From positions 1-44,951 of the forward strand of contig CAXKVV010001695.1 of assembly GCA_964058805.1 (NCBI GenBank): 44,951 bases of DNA, in the 5' to 3' direction. The stretch comes from Schoenoplectus triqueter. Taxonomy: Eukaryota > Streptophyta > Magnoliopsida > Poales > Cyperaceae. Under the pieces are notes generated by a model. The model saw only the letters and a program-made list of their open reading frames with translations. It was not told the origin of the DNA and did not search any database. A program made the position numbers and the translations under genes. Of the stretch, positions 22,626 to 33,362 are shown in pieces. Position 1 is the first letter of the stretch. The number at the start of each line of letters is the position of its first letter.

Positions 22626-23830
22626 CAGATTTTTTTATTTTAGTAAATAAAATAAATAAATATAGCAAACTGGCCATCTCTCCCCTCATTTTTGCATAAT
22701 TAGCCAGACCCGAGTTTAAAACTCGGGTCTGATTTTTTTTTTACGTTTGTGTGTTATATTAAAAACAAAACACAACAGTCAGTAGATTGATCTAAAATAT
22801 TATAACAAAAAATAAAATAAAGTTTTATAAAGCCAAATATAAGCACAATTAATATATTATTCTAAAATAGTGTCAAACAAATTGAAATATTACAACAACA
22901 CTTAAAATTCAATTGTTCTGGTAAATATAACAATAAAAAATATAAACACACTGGTAATCTAAATCATGCTCTGTTGGAATGAGCTCGACCTCGAGTTGGC
23001 AGCCTGTTGATACGACCCTCCATTTCATCCATAACCATTAGAATGCGTATCTTCCTTCTCATTTCTTTGTTGATTTTTGCTGGATCTGGCCTGATGACTG
23101 GACCATTGTAAATTGGCCAATCTTGTTTATTGCCATAACTACGTCAATGACCAGACCATGTGTTAATGTAGTATTGGATGGTATAATATGGACTAACGTA
23201 CTGAGTGTAATTCAGCCTTCTGAATGAACAAACAACAAGCAAGTGATCGCATGGATGCCGGTTAATTGCGGTTTCTGACACCAATAATTACCAATTCCCG
23301 TCATGGTTAATTCAACCTCATATTTCATTTCACCCCTTTGTCCCTATTATTTCAAATAGAAATTATAAATTATTGCTTAAATTTTAAAATTAAATAAAAA
23401 ATTATATAAGCATAGAATATTACCGTCTCGATAAGGTCATTTCTGTTCTAAACATCGTAGTTATTGATACCCCAATCCAGTGGTATGACATCGTAAGTTC
23501 TCCCCTTATCACCGTGATGTTTTATCATTTCGGTGACCTTTTGGGAGAATATCAGACATTGGGCTTCCCAAGCTGCTGCAATTTATCGACGCTGATAGAA
23601 CCACTCAACACATTTGTGCCACGTGTTCTCGACGATAGCACATACCGGAAGTTGTCTGACGATCCTGAACACATTGTTCAGTGATTCTGAACCGTTGCTT
23701 GTCATTATTCCCTACCGATTGAGACCCTCGTCTAGATATTGTGCTCATCTTTCTTGATGCAATGCAGCAACTTGCTCTGAGGTTAACTCCTCATAATGAA
23801 ATTTCTCGGCTGACACTTCCTCAGTTTTAA
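22626..23830 (-). mobile_element. Truncated MuDR-type MULE, same family as the PMD-carrying element
   Basis: The left end begins near 22626 with AGATTTTTTTATTTTAGTAA, the arrangement seen at the PMD element's ends, followed by GACCCGAGTTTAAAACTCGG (22709-22728), the family's palindromic module. Behind it, on the minus strand, lies the C-terminal part of a transposase. No matching right end or second palindrome is seen before 24300, so the element is 5'-truncated. Confidence 0.7.
22978..23823 (-). pseudogene. MuDR/MURA-like transposase, C-terminal part, decayed
   Basis: Minus-strand reading (5' to 3'): EEVSAEKFHYEELTSEQVAA, then a stop inside YLDEGLNR; GIMTSNGSESLNNVFRIVRQ, LPVCAIVENTWHKCVEWFYQ and RR: the (S/A)ES.N..f...R.LP block of MULE transposases, C-terminal to the DDE core. 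Next comes a SWIM-type zinc-finger remnant, GNYWCQKPQLTGI, a frameshift, CDHLLVVC. Then LNYTQYVSPYYTIQYYINTW and SGH, and the tail DWPIYNGPVIRPDPAKI with MDEMEGR, which matches the W..Y.GP.I.PDP..R..EMDE end of this family. Several stops and frameshifts make it non-functional; the N-terminus and DDE domain are absent. Confidence 0.85.
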
Positions 23831-24520
23831 ATACCAGAAAAGACTAGATAGAATATTCATTATGTAGTTCAATCATATGAGATGCATTTTGTATTTGTAA
23901 TCAAAATTCAGAGCAATGGAATTATATTTTTAAAGTTATTCTTTTTGGATTAAGCTTTAATTATCACAAGTTTTCTTTTTCTTTTTTCTTTCGGTTGTTG
24001 CTCTTCGTTTTTTTTTATATACTAGTCTAAGATTGTTTCTAATAATTGAATATAAGCTGAAATCTAATTGTAAGAGTATTGCTAATGAACTCTATATGTT
24101 TCAAAATATAGCTCGAAAAGCAATATGATTATTAACACTCTTATTACCAGTAACGTGTTTATTTTGTTCACTGATATGTGCCTCACTCTTCGTAAATTTG
24201 TGTTAGAAATAACAGAGATAAAATAATTCAGAATTATCAGCGGAAGCGTTTCCCTTTCGGTTTATGCATCTCCAATCACATCTGGTATATCTAAGTCCTT
24301 GTGTTGTATCTCCTGCACCGTAAGCCTTCGAGAATCACTTTGTCGGAGATAGACCACAGCCTGGACCGAGCCTATCCCTCTGTTCCACAACCTAGATGTC
24401 ATGATATCTTCTTATTCTCGCACGGCGACCGCTTGTTCTCACTCCCGTCATGGAGAAACCAGATTGTCTCCCTCTTGGATGATGTCTCTCTTTAAATGTA
24501 TTAAACACTATTTTTTGTGT
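23831..24520. other. Unassigned sequence, less AT-rich patch at 24240-24490
   Basis: 24240-24490 has higher GC and opens with TTATCAGCGGAAGCG, a word common near LTR-retrotransposon ends in plants, but no coding domain, LTR border or gene model can be supported. The open frame at 24301-24495 (plus) has no recognisable motif. Confidence 0.4.
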
Positions 24521-24522
24521 CT

Positions 24523-24672
24523 CTTTTGTATTTACTAAAGATACATAATATATGAACATAAATAGAGATGAGATCATCTGAATAGGTGTAAATGTACCTT
24601 TTGTATTTACTAAAGATACATAATATATGAACATAAATAGAGATGAGATTATCTGAATAGGTGTGAATGTAC
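24523..24672. repeat. Tandem duplication, 75-bp unit x 2
   Basis: Unit starting CTTTTGTATTTACTAAAG occurs at 24523-24597 and 24598-24672, head to tail, with only a few differences. Recent duplication in non-coding DNA; 75 is a multiple of three, so a spurious minus-strand frame stays open. Confidence 0.92.
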
Positions 24673-24679
24673 CTTTTCA

Positions 24680-25990
24680 GTCCAAGTTCATTTAGTCCAC
24701 ATACAGACCATATAAATTCAATAGTTTATAAAAAATGTTTAGAAATACATGAAATTCTGGTAAAAGAATATCAGATCCAAGTGTATAAGCTGAATAGATC
24801 AATTTAGATCTTAGTTCTTTTCTTCTCTTTTAGTAAAACAAAAATAATGAAAATATTTTTTATTCTTTTCTCTCAACGTGAGTAGAATATTTGGAGGATA
24901 AAATATGCAAATATTTTCCATCATGATTCATTTTTTTTATAGCGATAGTAATGATAGATAGCTAAACAAAAAAAAATCCGTTTTAAATACCTTGACCATG
25001 TGTTAATGAGTACAAGACATACAAATATTTTTGCAAGAAAGATATAAATAATAATAGAATAGTACTTATTTTGTCCCATCTTGGTTTATCTTGTTACTTT
25101 TTTTTTATGAAAACATAATGATAGTAATAAAATAAATGAACGGTAAAATCTTTTCTTTTTTTTCGAATGCTTTGATAGGTGTTAATGAGCACAAAATATA
25201 TACATCCAACTCATTTGACCTTATTAAAGTATGAAAAATGAAGAAATGACGCTTTCTGTAAGAAAATATAAGTAATAATAAAAATAATATTTATTTTACT
25301 CCTTTAAAAGCTATTGGTCTGTTAAAGGTTCTATGAATTTGTTTAATATATATATATATATATATACCTTTTTGTTTGTTTGTTTGAATTCTTGCTCGGA
25401 TTCTATTATTTTTGCATTTTCTTTTATTACCTTTCTTTGTTGCCCAAATTATTAATGAAATAAATAATCTTCTTAAAATAAAAATATTATAAAGACTCAT
25501 AAGTTTGAATATGTACATCTAGCTCGTGATAATGAGTAGAAGAGCTTACTCATTAGTCTATCTTTCTAAAGTGAGAATATACAATTTCCATTTACGTAAG
25601 AAAAACATCAATTGTAGCTTATGTAAAGGCTCATATTGGAAGCTATAGAGTGTGATGTCATTACTTGGCATTATATTCTATCTTACTCAGCAGAAGTTCT
25701 AATTTGATTTTGAGAAAGATAAAAAAAAGATTGAGCTAAGACTAATGAGTTTGCATAAAACTCAAATTTGATTTTAGGTTGATGACAATAGATTAGAATT
25801 GGGTTTCGAATTAAGGCAAATAATATAATTAAACATCTTCGAAAACTTTAAAACGGTGGTAATAAAAAGTTTAAAACAAACAAATTAATTAAGAAACAAA
25901 GAAAGGCTATGAAACAGTGCCTTGTCAAGATAATGCAGAAATGGTACTGAAGCAGTATTCATAACCGGATTTATAATTAATTTAAGTTGA
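24680..25990. other. AT-rich intergenic DNA with a (TA)n microsatellite
   Basis: Purely TA dinucleotides at about 25348-25368. Elsewhere A/T-rich, with AATAATA words and no supported gene. Confidence 0.6.
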
Positions 25991-26007
25991 ATGTGTAAAT
26001 GTGTTCA

Positions 26008-26198
26008 GAAATGTTTAGTGATACCTAACGAACAAAGAAGACATGAAATTTTGAATAAAATCATGAAGGTTAGATGTTCGGCGTCAAAAACGGTTATGAA
26101 CTCGAAATGTTTAGTGATACCTAACGAACAAAGAAGACATGAAATTTTGATTAAAATCATGAAGGTTAGATATTCGGCGTCAAAAACGGTTATGAACC
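26008..26198. repeat. Tandem duplication, 96-bp unit x 2
   Basis: GAAATGTTTAGTGATACCTA starts copies at 26008 and 26104; the copies differ at only a few positions. Because 96 is a multiple of three, frames on both strands (25991-26317 plus; 26211-26005 minus) stay open through both copies, giving repeated peptides (KCLVIPNEQRRHEIL plus; FITVFDAE minus). I do not recognise either protein and see no flanking gene structure. Confidence 0.92.
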
Positions 26199-26803
26199 CC
26201 AACCGGTACATCCAGGAAGCTCCTGGATGCAGTATTTTGATGAAGGGGCAATTATCGGATTGTAATAATTTATCGGATTTAAATTCATTAACTAATTGGA
26301 TACTAAATAAAAAATAATAATTTAATATATATTATTATCTAATAAATTTTTTTATTAAAATAATAACATTTTATATATTAAAAATAACAATAAAATAAAT
26401 CTCAAACTAATAGATAATTAAGTTGATGAAGAAAATTTTCGTTTATGGATCTTTATATTTTGATGTATTTGTATAATCATTTTATTATGCACGATATTAA
26501 ATATTTTTTTCTCAATAAAATTAATCAGACAATTTAGAGGAGGCAAAAAAAATTCCAGAGAGGAGACAAATTACCGAAAACATTACCGAAAAATACTGAT
26601 TTTCAAAATTCAGAGAGGCAGCTGCCCCTGACATAAGCTGGATCCGCCCCTAGTACATCATTGCTCGAAGAATAGCTGAAGACATGAAAAATCCGGAGAT
26701 GTAGATGAGTAATCCTTTCTAAGACGATACTAATGAAATAATCTGATACTACCATTGCACTAGCCGGAGATAAAAATGATGCTCTCAGTTAAATGCGAAT
26801 CAG

Positions 26804-26835
26804 TAGAGGTGGCAATCGGGCGGGTCGGGTCGGAA
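26804..26835 (+). mobile_element. One end of a GGGTC-rich hAT-type MITE, truncated
   Basis: TAGAGGTGGCAATCGGGCGG followed by GTCGGGTCGG equals the left end of the complete element at 40162-40460. No matching TGCCACCTCTA end follows, so this copy is broken. Confidence 0.65.
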
Positions 26836-27035
26836 ATAATCACAATACATCAAAGAAGATGGAAATAACAAAGATCTTAACACACCAATCTTGATGCAAT
26901 CTAAAAGTCCACATTAAAGGAAATAGTTTCAAGAGCTCAGCCCAAAAGGAGATGATTTAATCTCGTTTTTAATAGGGACTCAAGTCAGAAAGTAGGTTGG
27001 AGTATCACCCGGTCCAATAAACAAAATATATATAT

Positions 27036-27423
27036 GAGTAATGCTACGGTGTTTCGCGAAGTAAAAAAAAATTGTGCTTCGCGTCCGTATCTCGAATTTA
27101 AAAGTTCAAACGGCCGATCCAAACCGTTGAGCATCATCTTCATATTGAAATATCCTTGGAGATCAAATTTTATATTTTTTGATATTTTTTAGATGGGTAC
27201 AAAGTCGCTTGTTTTGGATGGTGCAGAAATCTTTAGATTAACAAACTTTGTACCCATCTAAAAAATATCAAAAAAATTCAAAAAAATATAAAATTTGATC
27301 TCCAAGGATATTTCAATATGAAGATGATGTTCAACGGTTTGGATCGGCCGTTTGAACTTTTAAATTCGAGATACGGACACGAAGCACAAAAGATTTTTTG
27401 CTTCGCGAAGCACCATAGCATTA

Positions 27424-27426
<3 letters not shown>
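27036..27426. mobile_element. Long foldback MITE, family A copy 1 (391 bp)
   Basis: Nearly perfect inverted repeat: about 170-base arms (27036-27204 and 27243-27426) with a loop of about 40 bases. Ends are GAGTAATGCTACGGTG and its complement; inner landmarks CTTCGCGAAG, AAACGGCCGATCC and GATGGGTACAAAG occur in both arms. Non-coding. Flanks (AT-rich left; TC/TA microsatellite right) do not give a clear target duplication. The high arm identity implies a recent copy or gene conversion. Confidence 0.88.

Positions 27427-27453
<27 letters not shown>
27424..27453. repeat. (TC)n(TA)n compound microsatellite
   Basis: CTCTCTCTCTCTC followed by TATATATATATATATA directly abutting the right end of the foldback MITE. 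Confidence 0.9.
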
Positions 27454-27454
<1 letters not shown>

Positions 27455-27459
27455 AACCG

Positions 27460-28200
27460 GCCCTAAAGAGAAAAGGAAAGAGAGATACAATTGGCCCAAC
27501 TCAACGAAAATTAAAAGAAAACTCATTATGGCCCATTGTACATAATAAGAACAGACAAATAAAAAAAAGAGCCCAATTATTTCAAACCCCAAAATAAAAA
27601 AATGTATGTAAATGAAATAAAATTATTTCAAGACCTTCTCAAGCTCCAAATTGAGTGAAATTTATTTCCAATTTTTTACATTTTGTATAAAATTTTATAA
27701 GATTAAACAACATATTTTTCATAAAATTAAAACAAAACGGAAAATATATTTACTCTTTTCTTGATTAATAAATGATTCATGAAAATGTATATAAAAATCA
27801 TTTAGATATTCATAATAATAATCATAAATATTTTCTTTCATAAATAAAATTTCTTTCTTAATAATAAATAAGATATATAATATTTTCTTTCATTAAAAAG
27901 ATAATTAAATATATATTAAATTTATTCTTGGTTAAATAAATTCATCTACCTTTCTTAAAATTCATAAAAAAAACTATAAGAACAAATAACTAAATGTATA
28001 GTAATTCTCATAATTTATAAGTATTCTTAAATAAAATATTAACTCTACCTTTTAAGATAAATTTCATACCCTTAAAAGAAAATATAATAATAAAAATGAT
28101 AAATGGATTGCAAATAATTTTAAGATTTTTTAAATATGAGAAAATAAAATTCTCTTTTGAAACAAATAAAATAAATAAAGTAATTTAAATATCACTTGTT
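27460..28200. other. AT-rich intergenic DNA, nothing recognised
   Basis: A/T-rich with TTTCTTTCATAAATAA-like words repeated loosely; no gene. Confidence 0.5.
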
Positions 28201-28745
28201 GTTTTCATAAATAAACTTAATGAAGTTCATAATTCCTGAGTTTAGTAACCCAAGTTACAAGTTGAAAATGCGTCAAATTTATAGTTTGGAAAATCAGTAA
28301 AAACCATTAAGTGACTCAAATCTCATCGGTTTTACGATAAAAAATCTAATAAAGCCCAAAACACTTAGATTTTAAATACCTAGGTTGTAGGTTGGCATAG
28401 CGTTTCAAACTTTATAATTTAGAAAATCAGTTAAATGACTAAGTGATCCAAATCTCACATATTTTCTGATAATTAAACTTAATAAAGCCTAAAGTGTTTA
28501 GGTTTACATTGCCTAGGTTATGAGCTAACATAGTTTCATAATCTGAAAAATCGGTAAGATAGTTAAGTGATCTAAATCTCACATATTTTCAGATAAATCA
28601 AATCTAACAAAGTTCAAAACGCTCAGGTTTAAACATCTCAAATTATGAAGATCAGTAAGATAATTAAGTGGACCAAATTCATAATCTTCTGATAATTGAA
28701 TCTATAAGGTAAGAACACCCAGATTCACCAGTCTCGTATTATGAT
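28200..28745. repeat. Diverged tandem array, about 100-130-bp unit, about four copies
   Basis: AAGTGACTCAAATCTCA-like words recur at 28309, 28441, 28565 and 28666 (spacing 132, 124, 101). Each unit carries, in order, that word, TCTGATAA, an AATAAAGCC word, a TTAGGTTT..CCTAGGTT part and AAAATCAGT. Copies are well diverged, so this is an old minisatellite or transposon-internal array. Confidence 0.7.
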
Positions 28746-29238
28746 TTGAGCTACCATATAGGTTCATTAAAATACCAAAATCAAGGATAATTGTTCTTGA
28801 TTAGTTCTCATAATTCAAAGTGACCTATTTAATTGATTTTATTTATATTCTAATTCTTCTCTTCTTAGAATCAAAAGTTCCTAGGGTTCATAACCCAGGG
28901 TAATTAACAGTGAGAGCTTGTGCTCACCGGAACAATAAAATTTCCACAATCACTAAAAAAAACCTTTAGATATATAATCCTAAACATAAAATACATAAAT
29001 ATACATCTGAGTGTGATACCGTGTCATTTTTCCGTAATTCATCGCTCAGTTCCTTTTCGGAGCGGTGAGAGGCGCAAAAAAGTGTCGCACAGGATTTGAC
29101 ACGCCTGGTGGACCTTATTTTCCTTCCATTCACTATGAAGAAAAGAAATAAAATCTAAATAAAATAAAATATAATAGGTCATTATTACATGATCATGAGT
29201 AACTAATTGAAATTGGAGTTTGTTTGTGTTTGTAGGAA

Positions 29239-29634
29239 ATGACATTTTTCAGCAATAACCTAAACTCCAGCATCAACATCAACATGATTCCTCTCCCGAT
29301 GAGATTCGCTCAGGATGCTCAAGGAAGGATCTACTTCTTCATTGGGATAGTTCCTCAAATCCTGATGATACCACAACCTACTCCAATGGTCGCTATTATG
29401 GTCACTTCAGTCCTGCAACCACTTCAGGCTGTAGAAAAAGATGATGAATGTTACTTCTTTTTCACTGAGAAGGGCATTCATAACAATGTCATGGGAACTC
29501 CTCCCCAACCTCAAAAGAAAAACAGGTCATATCGGGGAAGGGTGATCGTAACATTATCCTCCTACTCTGCACCGATTCCAACACCAGCCCAAGCCCCAAG
29601 ACTCACCAAGAAAAAAGCTTTAGAACAATATTAG
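29239..29634 (+). CDS. Unidentified 131-residue open frame, possibly retroelement-derived
   Basis: Open from ATG 29239 to TAG 29634 in a region otherwise rich in stops. Composition is protein-like: Pro/Gln-rich middle, a basic stretch KKNRSYRGRVIVTLSSYS, then PTPAQAPRLTKKKALEQY. The same frame continues past the stop as DQLVARTTILMANSFSPLR, and VWEVPQPRP follows near 29730, so a longer ancestral frame seems to have been interrupted. No zinc knuckle, protease or other domain is visible; no promoter or splice sites are evident. It may be a decayed gag-like segment or an orphan gene. Confidence 0.3.
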   Translation: MTFFSNNLNSSININMIPLPMRFAQDAQGRIYFFIGIVPQILMIPQPTPMVAIMVTSVLQPLQAVEKDDECYFFFTEKGIHNNVMGTPPQPQKKNRSYRGRVIVTLSSYSAPIPTPAQAPRLTKKKALEQY

Positions 29635-30234
29635 GATCAACTGGTAGCTAGGACAACTATCCTGATGGCCAACTCATTCTCACCACTGAGGGTGGTAAGG
29701 AACAATTCTCACACTGGTCAAATACGCCGTGTTTGGGAGGTTCCACAACCACGACCTTAGCAAGCTTAGGTGCATAGAGGTAGATCAAATCCCCCTACCT
29801 CTACCAATGCTATCTACTAAGCGCACAAAGCCATTGAGAAAAGAAAACAATGAAGGTGGCAAAAAAAACTACTAAACATGTGTAACAAGCTCCTGTTCTA
29901 GCTCGGGAATCCGTGAAGACCCGACTAACATTTCTCAACTATAGAGAGCGAACTGTTTATATCTCTCGAGAATCAGAAAGACAATTTAAGCCCATGCCTC
30001 AAAAAATGAAATAAGTGTGGGTTCCAAAAGAGAGTTATTCTCAACAGACACACGGACCCTCAAGAGAGTAATTAATTTTTCATTGAAAAGAAGAAGCATA
30101 TGTATAAGATGAATGGCAGAAAAGAAAATAAAAGAAAAAAAAGAAGAGAAAAGATGAAAATTTATAAGAATGCTTCGGAAGCATTTTCAAAAGAAAAAAA
30201 TGAAATTAGAAATGAAACTAAATGTCATCGGCGA

Positions 30235-30500
30235 GATGAGACGGTGAGGTGGTTGTCGTGGTGGTGGCAGTGGTGGTGGTCATTGTAGAGATCTGTTGAG
30301 GCGGAGGCGGGCGAGCGTCGTGGTGGTCGGTAGAGGCAGACTTCGTGCCAGATCTGCATACTAGATCATCAGTGGTTGTGGTGGTGAAAGCAGTCGTACG
30401 CTGTGGCGGTGGTCGTAGTCGCTGAGGCGGTGGTGAAGGCGGATGAGCGGAGGTGGTGCTGATCGTCGATGATGGTGGTGATGCTGATTGTTGAGGCGGG
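30235..30500. repeat. GGTGGT/GGCGGT-rich tract
   Basis: Imperfect GGTGGTGGT and GAGGCGG words over about 265 bases, strongly purine/G-biased against the AT-rich surroundings. No stable open frame with recognisable content. May derive from a repeat-coding gene or a transposon leader. Confidence 0.6.
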
Positions 30501-30509
30501 TGAAGATGG

Positions 30510-31480
30510 TTGCTTATAGAAGAGAGGAGGTAAAGGAGGGGAGAAGAGGATTTCGCTCTTTCACCCCCTCTGTTTTAGAAACTGCTATTCAATTATTAGT
30601 TTTCACAGGATTACATTGCATATGCTCCATTATGTATAACTAATAAATAATGTCAGCCATCATATTAAATCTTGTTTATGTATAACATAACCAATAACCA
30701 ATATAAATTATACTGCATAATGAAATAAAGTGTTGTTTCATAGGCCAGTTACAAACTCTTCAACAAAGTTTGTAGCTTCGGTAGACCTCACTAACGATCA
30801 AAATTATGCACGACAAACTTTTCATGATCAGAAATTTCAAATATTATATATCTTTTGTTATATTTGTATTTTGTACGAGATATATAAATGGAACCATTAG
30901 GATCAACGAGCCTCCGATTGCAACGCTTTCTAAGAGGCAGATTTGTTGCATTAATTTGCAAACAACCAATTAAAGAAGAAGTCTACAGCCCTAGTAGGGA
31001 TTGTGAAATAAAATTTCTGCGAAATGTACAGTAGGTCCACTCCAAACAATTTTATTTTTACTTTTACTTTTCTGAAACCTTGTTTGCCTGGAGAACAATT
31101 CCAGAAAGCTTGTGACTTGTATCCTCTTTAGCTGTGTTCAGACTAAAGGGCACAAAAGTCTGAACTCTCGACTGGACTGAATCACAGTACAAAAAGGTAA
31201 AGCAAAGGACAAAGTCTCCTACTTATCATTTGGGACTGATTCATTGAATCATTACTCAATTATCTAATGCCAATTTTATAGGAAAGTGAAAACTCAGACC
31301 CTGCAGGCTCAGTAGTCATCACCAACTACATTATTTAATTAGTTTTACCATCTGATAACTTGTATAGAAGAATTCCTCGCATCAGTACAATATTTAATTA
31401 GTTTTGCTTAAAAAAACATGCATTGAACAAATCAAATACTTACTTTTCAATCATTTTTGAACAATTCCTTGCATCAGCGC
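30510..31480. other. Upstream region of the first germin-like gene
   Basis: Non-coding. Two imperfect direct repeats lie in the proximal part: TTTAATTAGTTTT at about 31333 and 31392, and TTCCTCGCATCAG/TTCCTTGCATCAG at about 31372 and 31466. A weak TATA-like CTATAGAAA sits at 31481-31489, about 80 bases before the start codon. Confidence 0.45.
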
Positions 31481-31568
31481 CTATAGAAAGACCAGCCATG
31501 CACCCGAGCACTCATCACAAACTCAAACAACACACTAAAACACACAAAGAAGAAGAAAAGCTAAATTA

Positions 31569-32237
31569 ATGGCTCCTTTAAGATCTCTGTTGCTCCTTTC
31601 TCTCACTGTCTTCATCTTCACCTCGTGCCTTGCCGACCCCGATCCTCTTCAAGACTTCTGCGTTGCTGATTTCAATGCTGACATCACCATTAATGGTTTC
31701 CCTTGCAAACCAGCTTCTAGTGTTGTCTCCGAAGATTTCTTCTTCGGTGGACTTGCTGTGGTAGGAAACACCAACAACATGTTTGGATCAAATATCACAG
31801 CAGGCAATGTGCAGAGCTTCCCTGGCCTGAATACCCTTGGTCTCTCCATTAACCGTGTCGACATTGCTCCAGGTGGTGTCAATCCTCTCCATAGCCATCC
31901 CCGTGCCTCTGAAATTGTATTTGTTGTTGAAGGAGAATTGCTTGTTGGTTTCATCAGCACTGCAAATGTGTTTTATTCGAAGGTTTTGAAAGCTGGTGAG
32001 AGCTTCATCATTCCCAGAGGGCTTATTCATTTCCAGTACAACACAGGGAAGGAAAATGCGTTGGCTATTACGTCTTTTAACAGCCAGTTGCCGGGGGTTG
32101 TGTTGGCTCCATTAACTGTGTTCGGGTCGAAGCCGGCAATCCCGATTGATGTGCTGACAAAGACATTCCAGGTCGATGCGTCAATTATCCAGCTTCTGAT
32201 GTCCAAGTTTGGTCAAGCAACCTCGCCTTACAACTAA
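31569..32237 (+). CDS. GLP: Germin-like protein 1 (secreted cupin)
   Basis: Intronless, 222 residues, normal length for germin-like proteins: apoplastic, metal-binding cupins, some with superoxide dismutase or other activity. An N-terminal hydrophobic signal peptide (about residues 5-20) ends before ADPDPLQDFCVAD. Cys31 and Cys46 are the conserved disulfide pair. Cupin box B is PGGVNPLHSHPRASE with metal ligands H108, H110, E115; box C is GESFIIPRGLIHFQYN with H154. One N-glycosylation site, NIT at 75-77. FNSQLPGV at 170-177 is typical. Box B reads HSHPRASE rather than the commoner HTHPRATE; all ligands are kept. AATAAA at 32291 is a likely poly(A) signal. A tandem paralogue lies 2.3 kb downstream on the same strand. 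Substrate and activity cannot be told from sequence. Confidence 0.96.
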   Translation: MAPLRSLLLLSLTVFIFTSCLADPDPLQDFCVADFNADITINGFPCKPASSVVSEDFFFGGLAVVGNTNNMFGSNITAGNVQSFPGLNTLGLSINRVDIAPGGVNPLHSHPRASEIVFVVEGELLVGFISTANVFYSKVLKAGESFIIPRGLIHFQYNTGKENALAITSFNSQLPGVVLAPLTVFGSKPAIPIDVLTKTFQVDASIIQLLMSKFGQATSPYN

Positions 32238-32290
32238 TTAGTTAATTAATGAAGGTGTGAATTAATTGTTGGATATGTAATTGGTGATTG

Positions 32291-32296
32291 AATAAA
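32291..32296 (+). terminator. Poly(A) signal of germin-like gene 1
   Basis: AATAAA 54 bases past the stop codon, in a T-rich 3' region. Confidence 0.5.
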
Positions 32297-32299
32297 AAC

Positions 32300-33362
32300 A
32301 CCCTTGGTACGTATCGGGGGTTTGTTACGTGTGTATATGAGTAAATAATTTAGAAAAACTTCTTTTTCTGTTCCAATTTATTACCAAAAACGAGAATTTC
32401 AATTGTCTGGGCACAAGCATATGATCGAAAATTGTCTGAGCAGACTGTAATGCATTGCACAATGAATATAAAGTGTGAAATTACGGCCTGGAATATCGGT
32501 TAGTGGCTACTGAGATCGAGATTAAATATGTTCACATATGGGCTTATTTATGGCCCAATATTCGCTCAAATTTGTATTCGAATTTCAGGTCCTGACGTAT
32601 CACAATCATAAATACGTCGTATTTTCCAGTTTATAATGATAATTGTAAAATAGCAGAGTCAAATATCTTTATATAAAAGTGATGTCATCACGGAGACGCA
32701 CAAAGCGAAGACATTTGAACCTCCTCACGGTAATAATATTATAAAATAAAATGATGATGATAATGTTAATGATAATAATAAGACAAATATTGTAATCACT
32801 ATGGAATTGGATCTCTCGGGTTTCTTATGAAAAGGGAAATATATTATTTCGACTTCGTTTTGTTATGCATAAGAATATATCAAAATTAATTGCCCAATTT
32901 GAATAGTGATCGGTGTCAAATTTGCGATTTTTTTATTCTTGCTTAAATTCTAAAAAAATTGTCCTTAAATATGTTTTAAACCATTTTATTAAATGTATAA
33001 TAATATTAAGAAGTTCGATCTCATTTTCTAATTATCAAGAGAAATAATTAAGTTATCGAAATGATAAATAATTTAATAGAAATAGTAAGTAATCTAGCCT
33101 ATAACAAAAATGGTGAAATGGGAGGGGGGGGGGGGGGTTATTCCAAACAACTATTCACACCTCAAAATACGAAATTATGTTCAAAATAACTGGTTAAGCT
33201 GAATATTATTATTCCTTGGTTGCTGCGGCTAGCACAGAAGATTTTGCTATTTGAGTGTTGCAACATGCCAAATTCGCGTGGTGGTTGTACTTGTAATAGC
33301 AACATTCCAATCATAGACTTTTTCCCTTTTTCTTTGTTTTCCCCGTATATAAATATATAATT
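32300..33362. other. Intergenic DNA between the germin-like genes
   Basis: AT-rich, with an (ATG/ATA)n patch near 32750-32780 and a long G run at about 33122-33137. No gene. Confidence 0.6.

Noticed and set aside
27036..27426. Assigning a definite superfamily to the family A foldback MITE
   Set aside because: Flanking 8- and 9-mers do not match on the two sides; without a target duplication the class is open.
27278..27592. Minus-strand 104-residue frame
   Set aside because: Runs through the foldback MITE arm and a TC/TA microsatellite.
31649..32030. Minus-strand open frames opposite germin-like gene 1
   Set aside because: Antisense shadows; the plus strand has the signal peptide, cupin boxes and disulfide cysteines.
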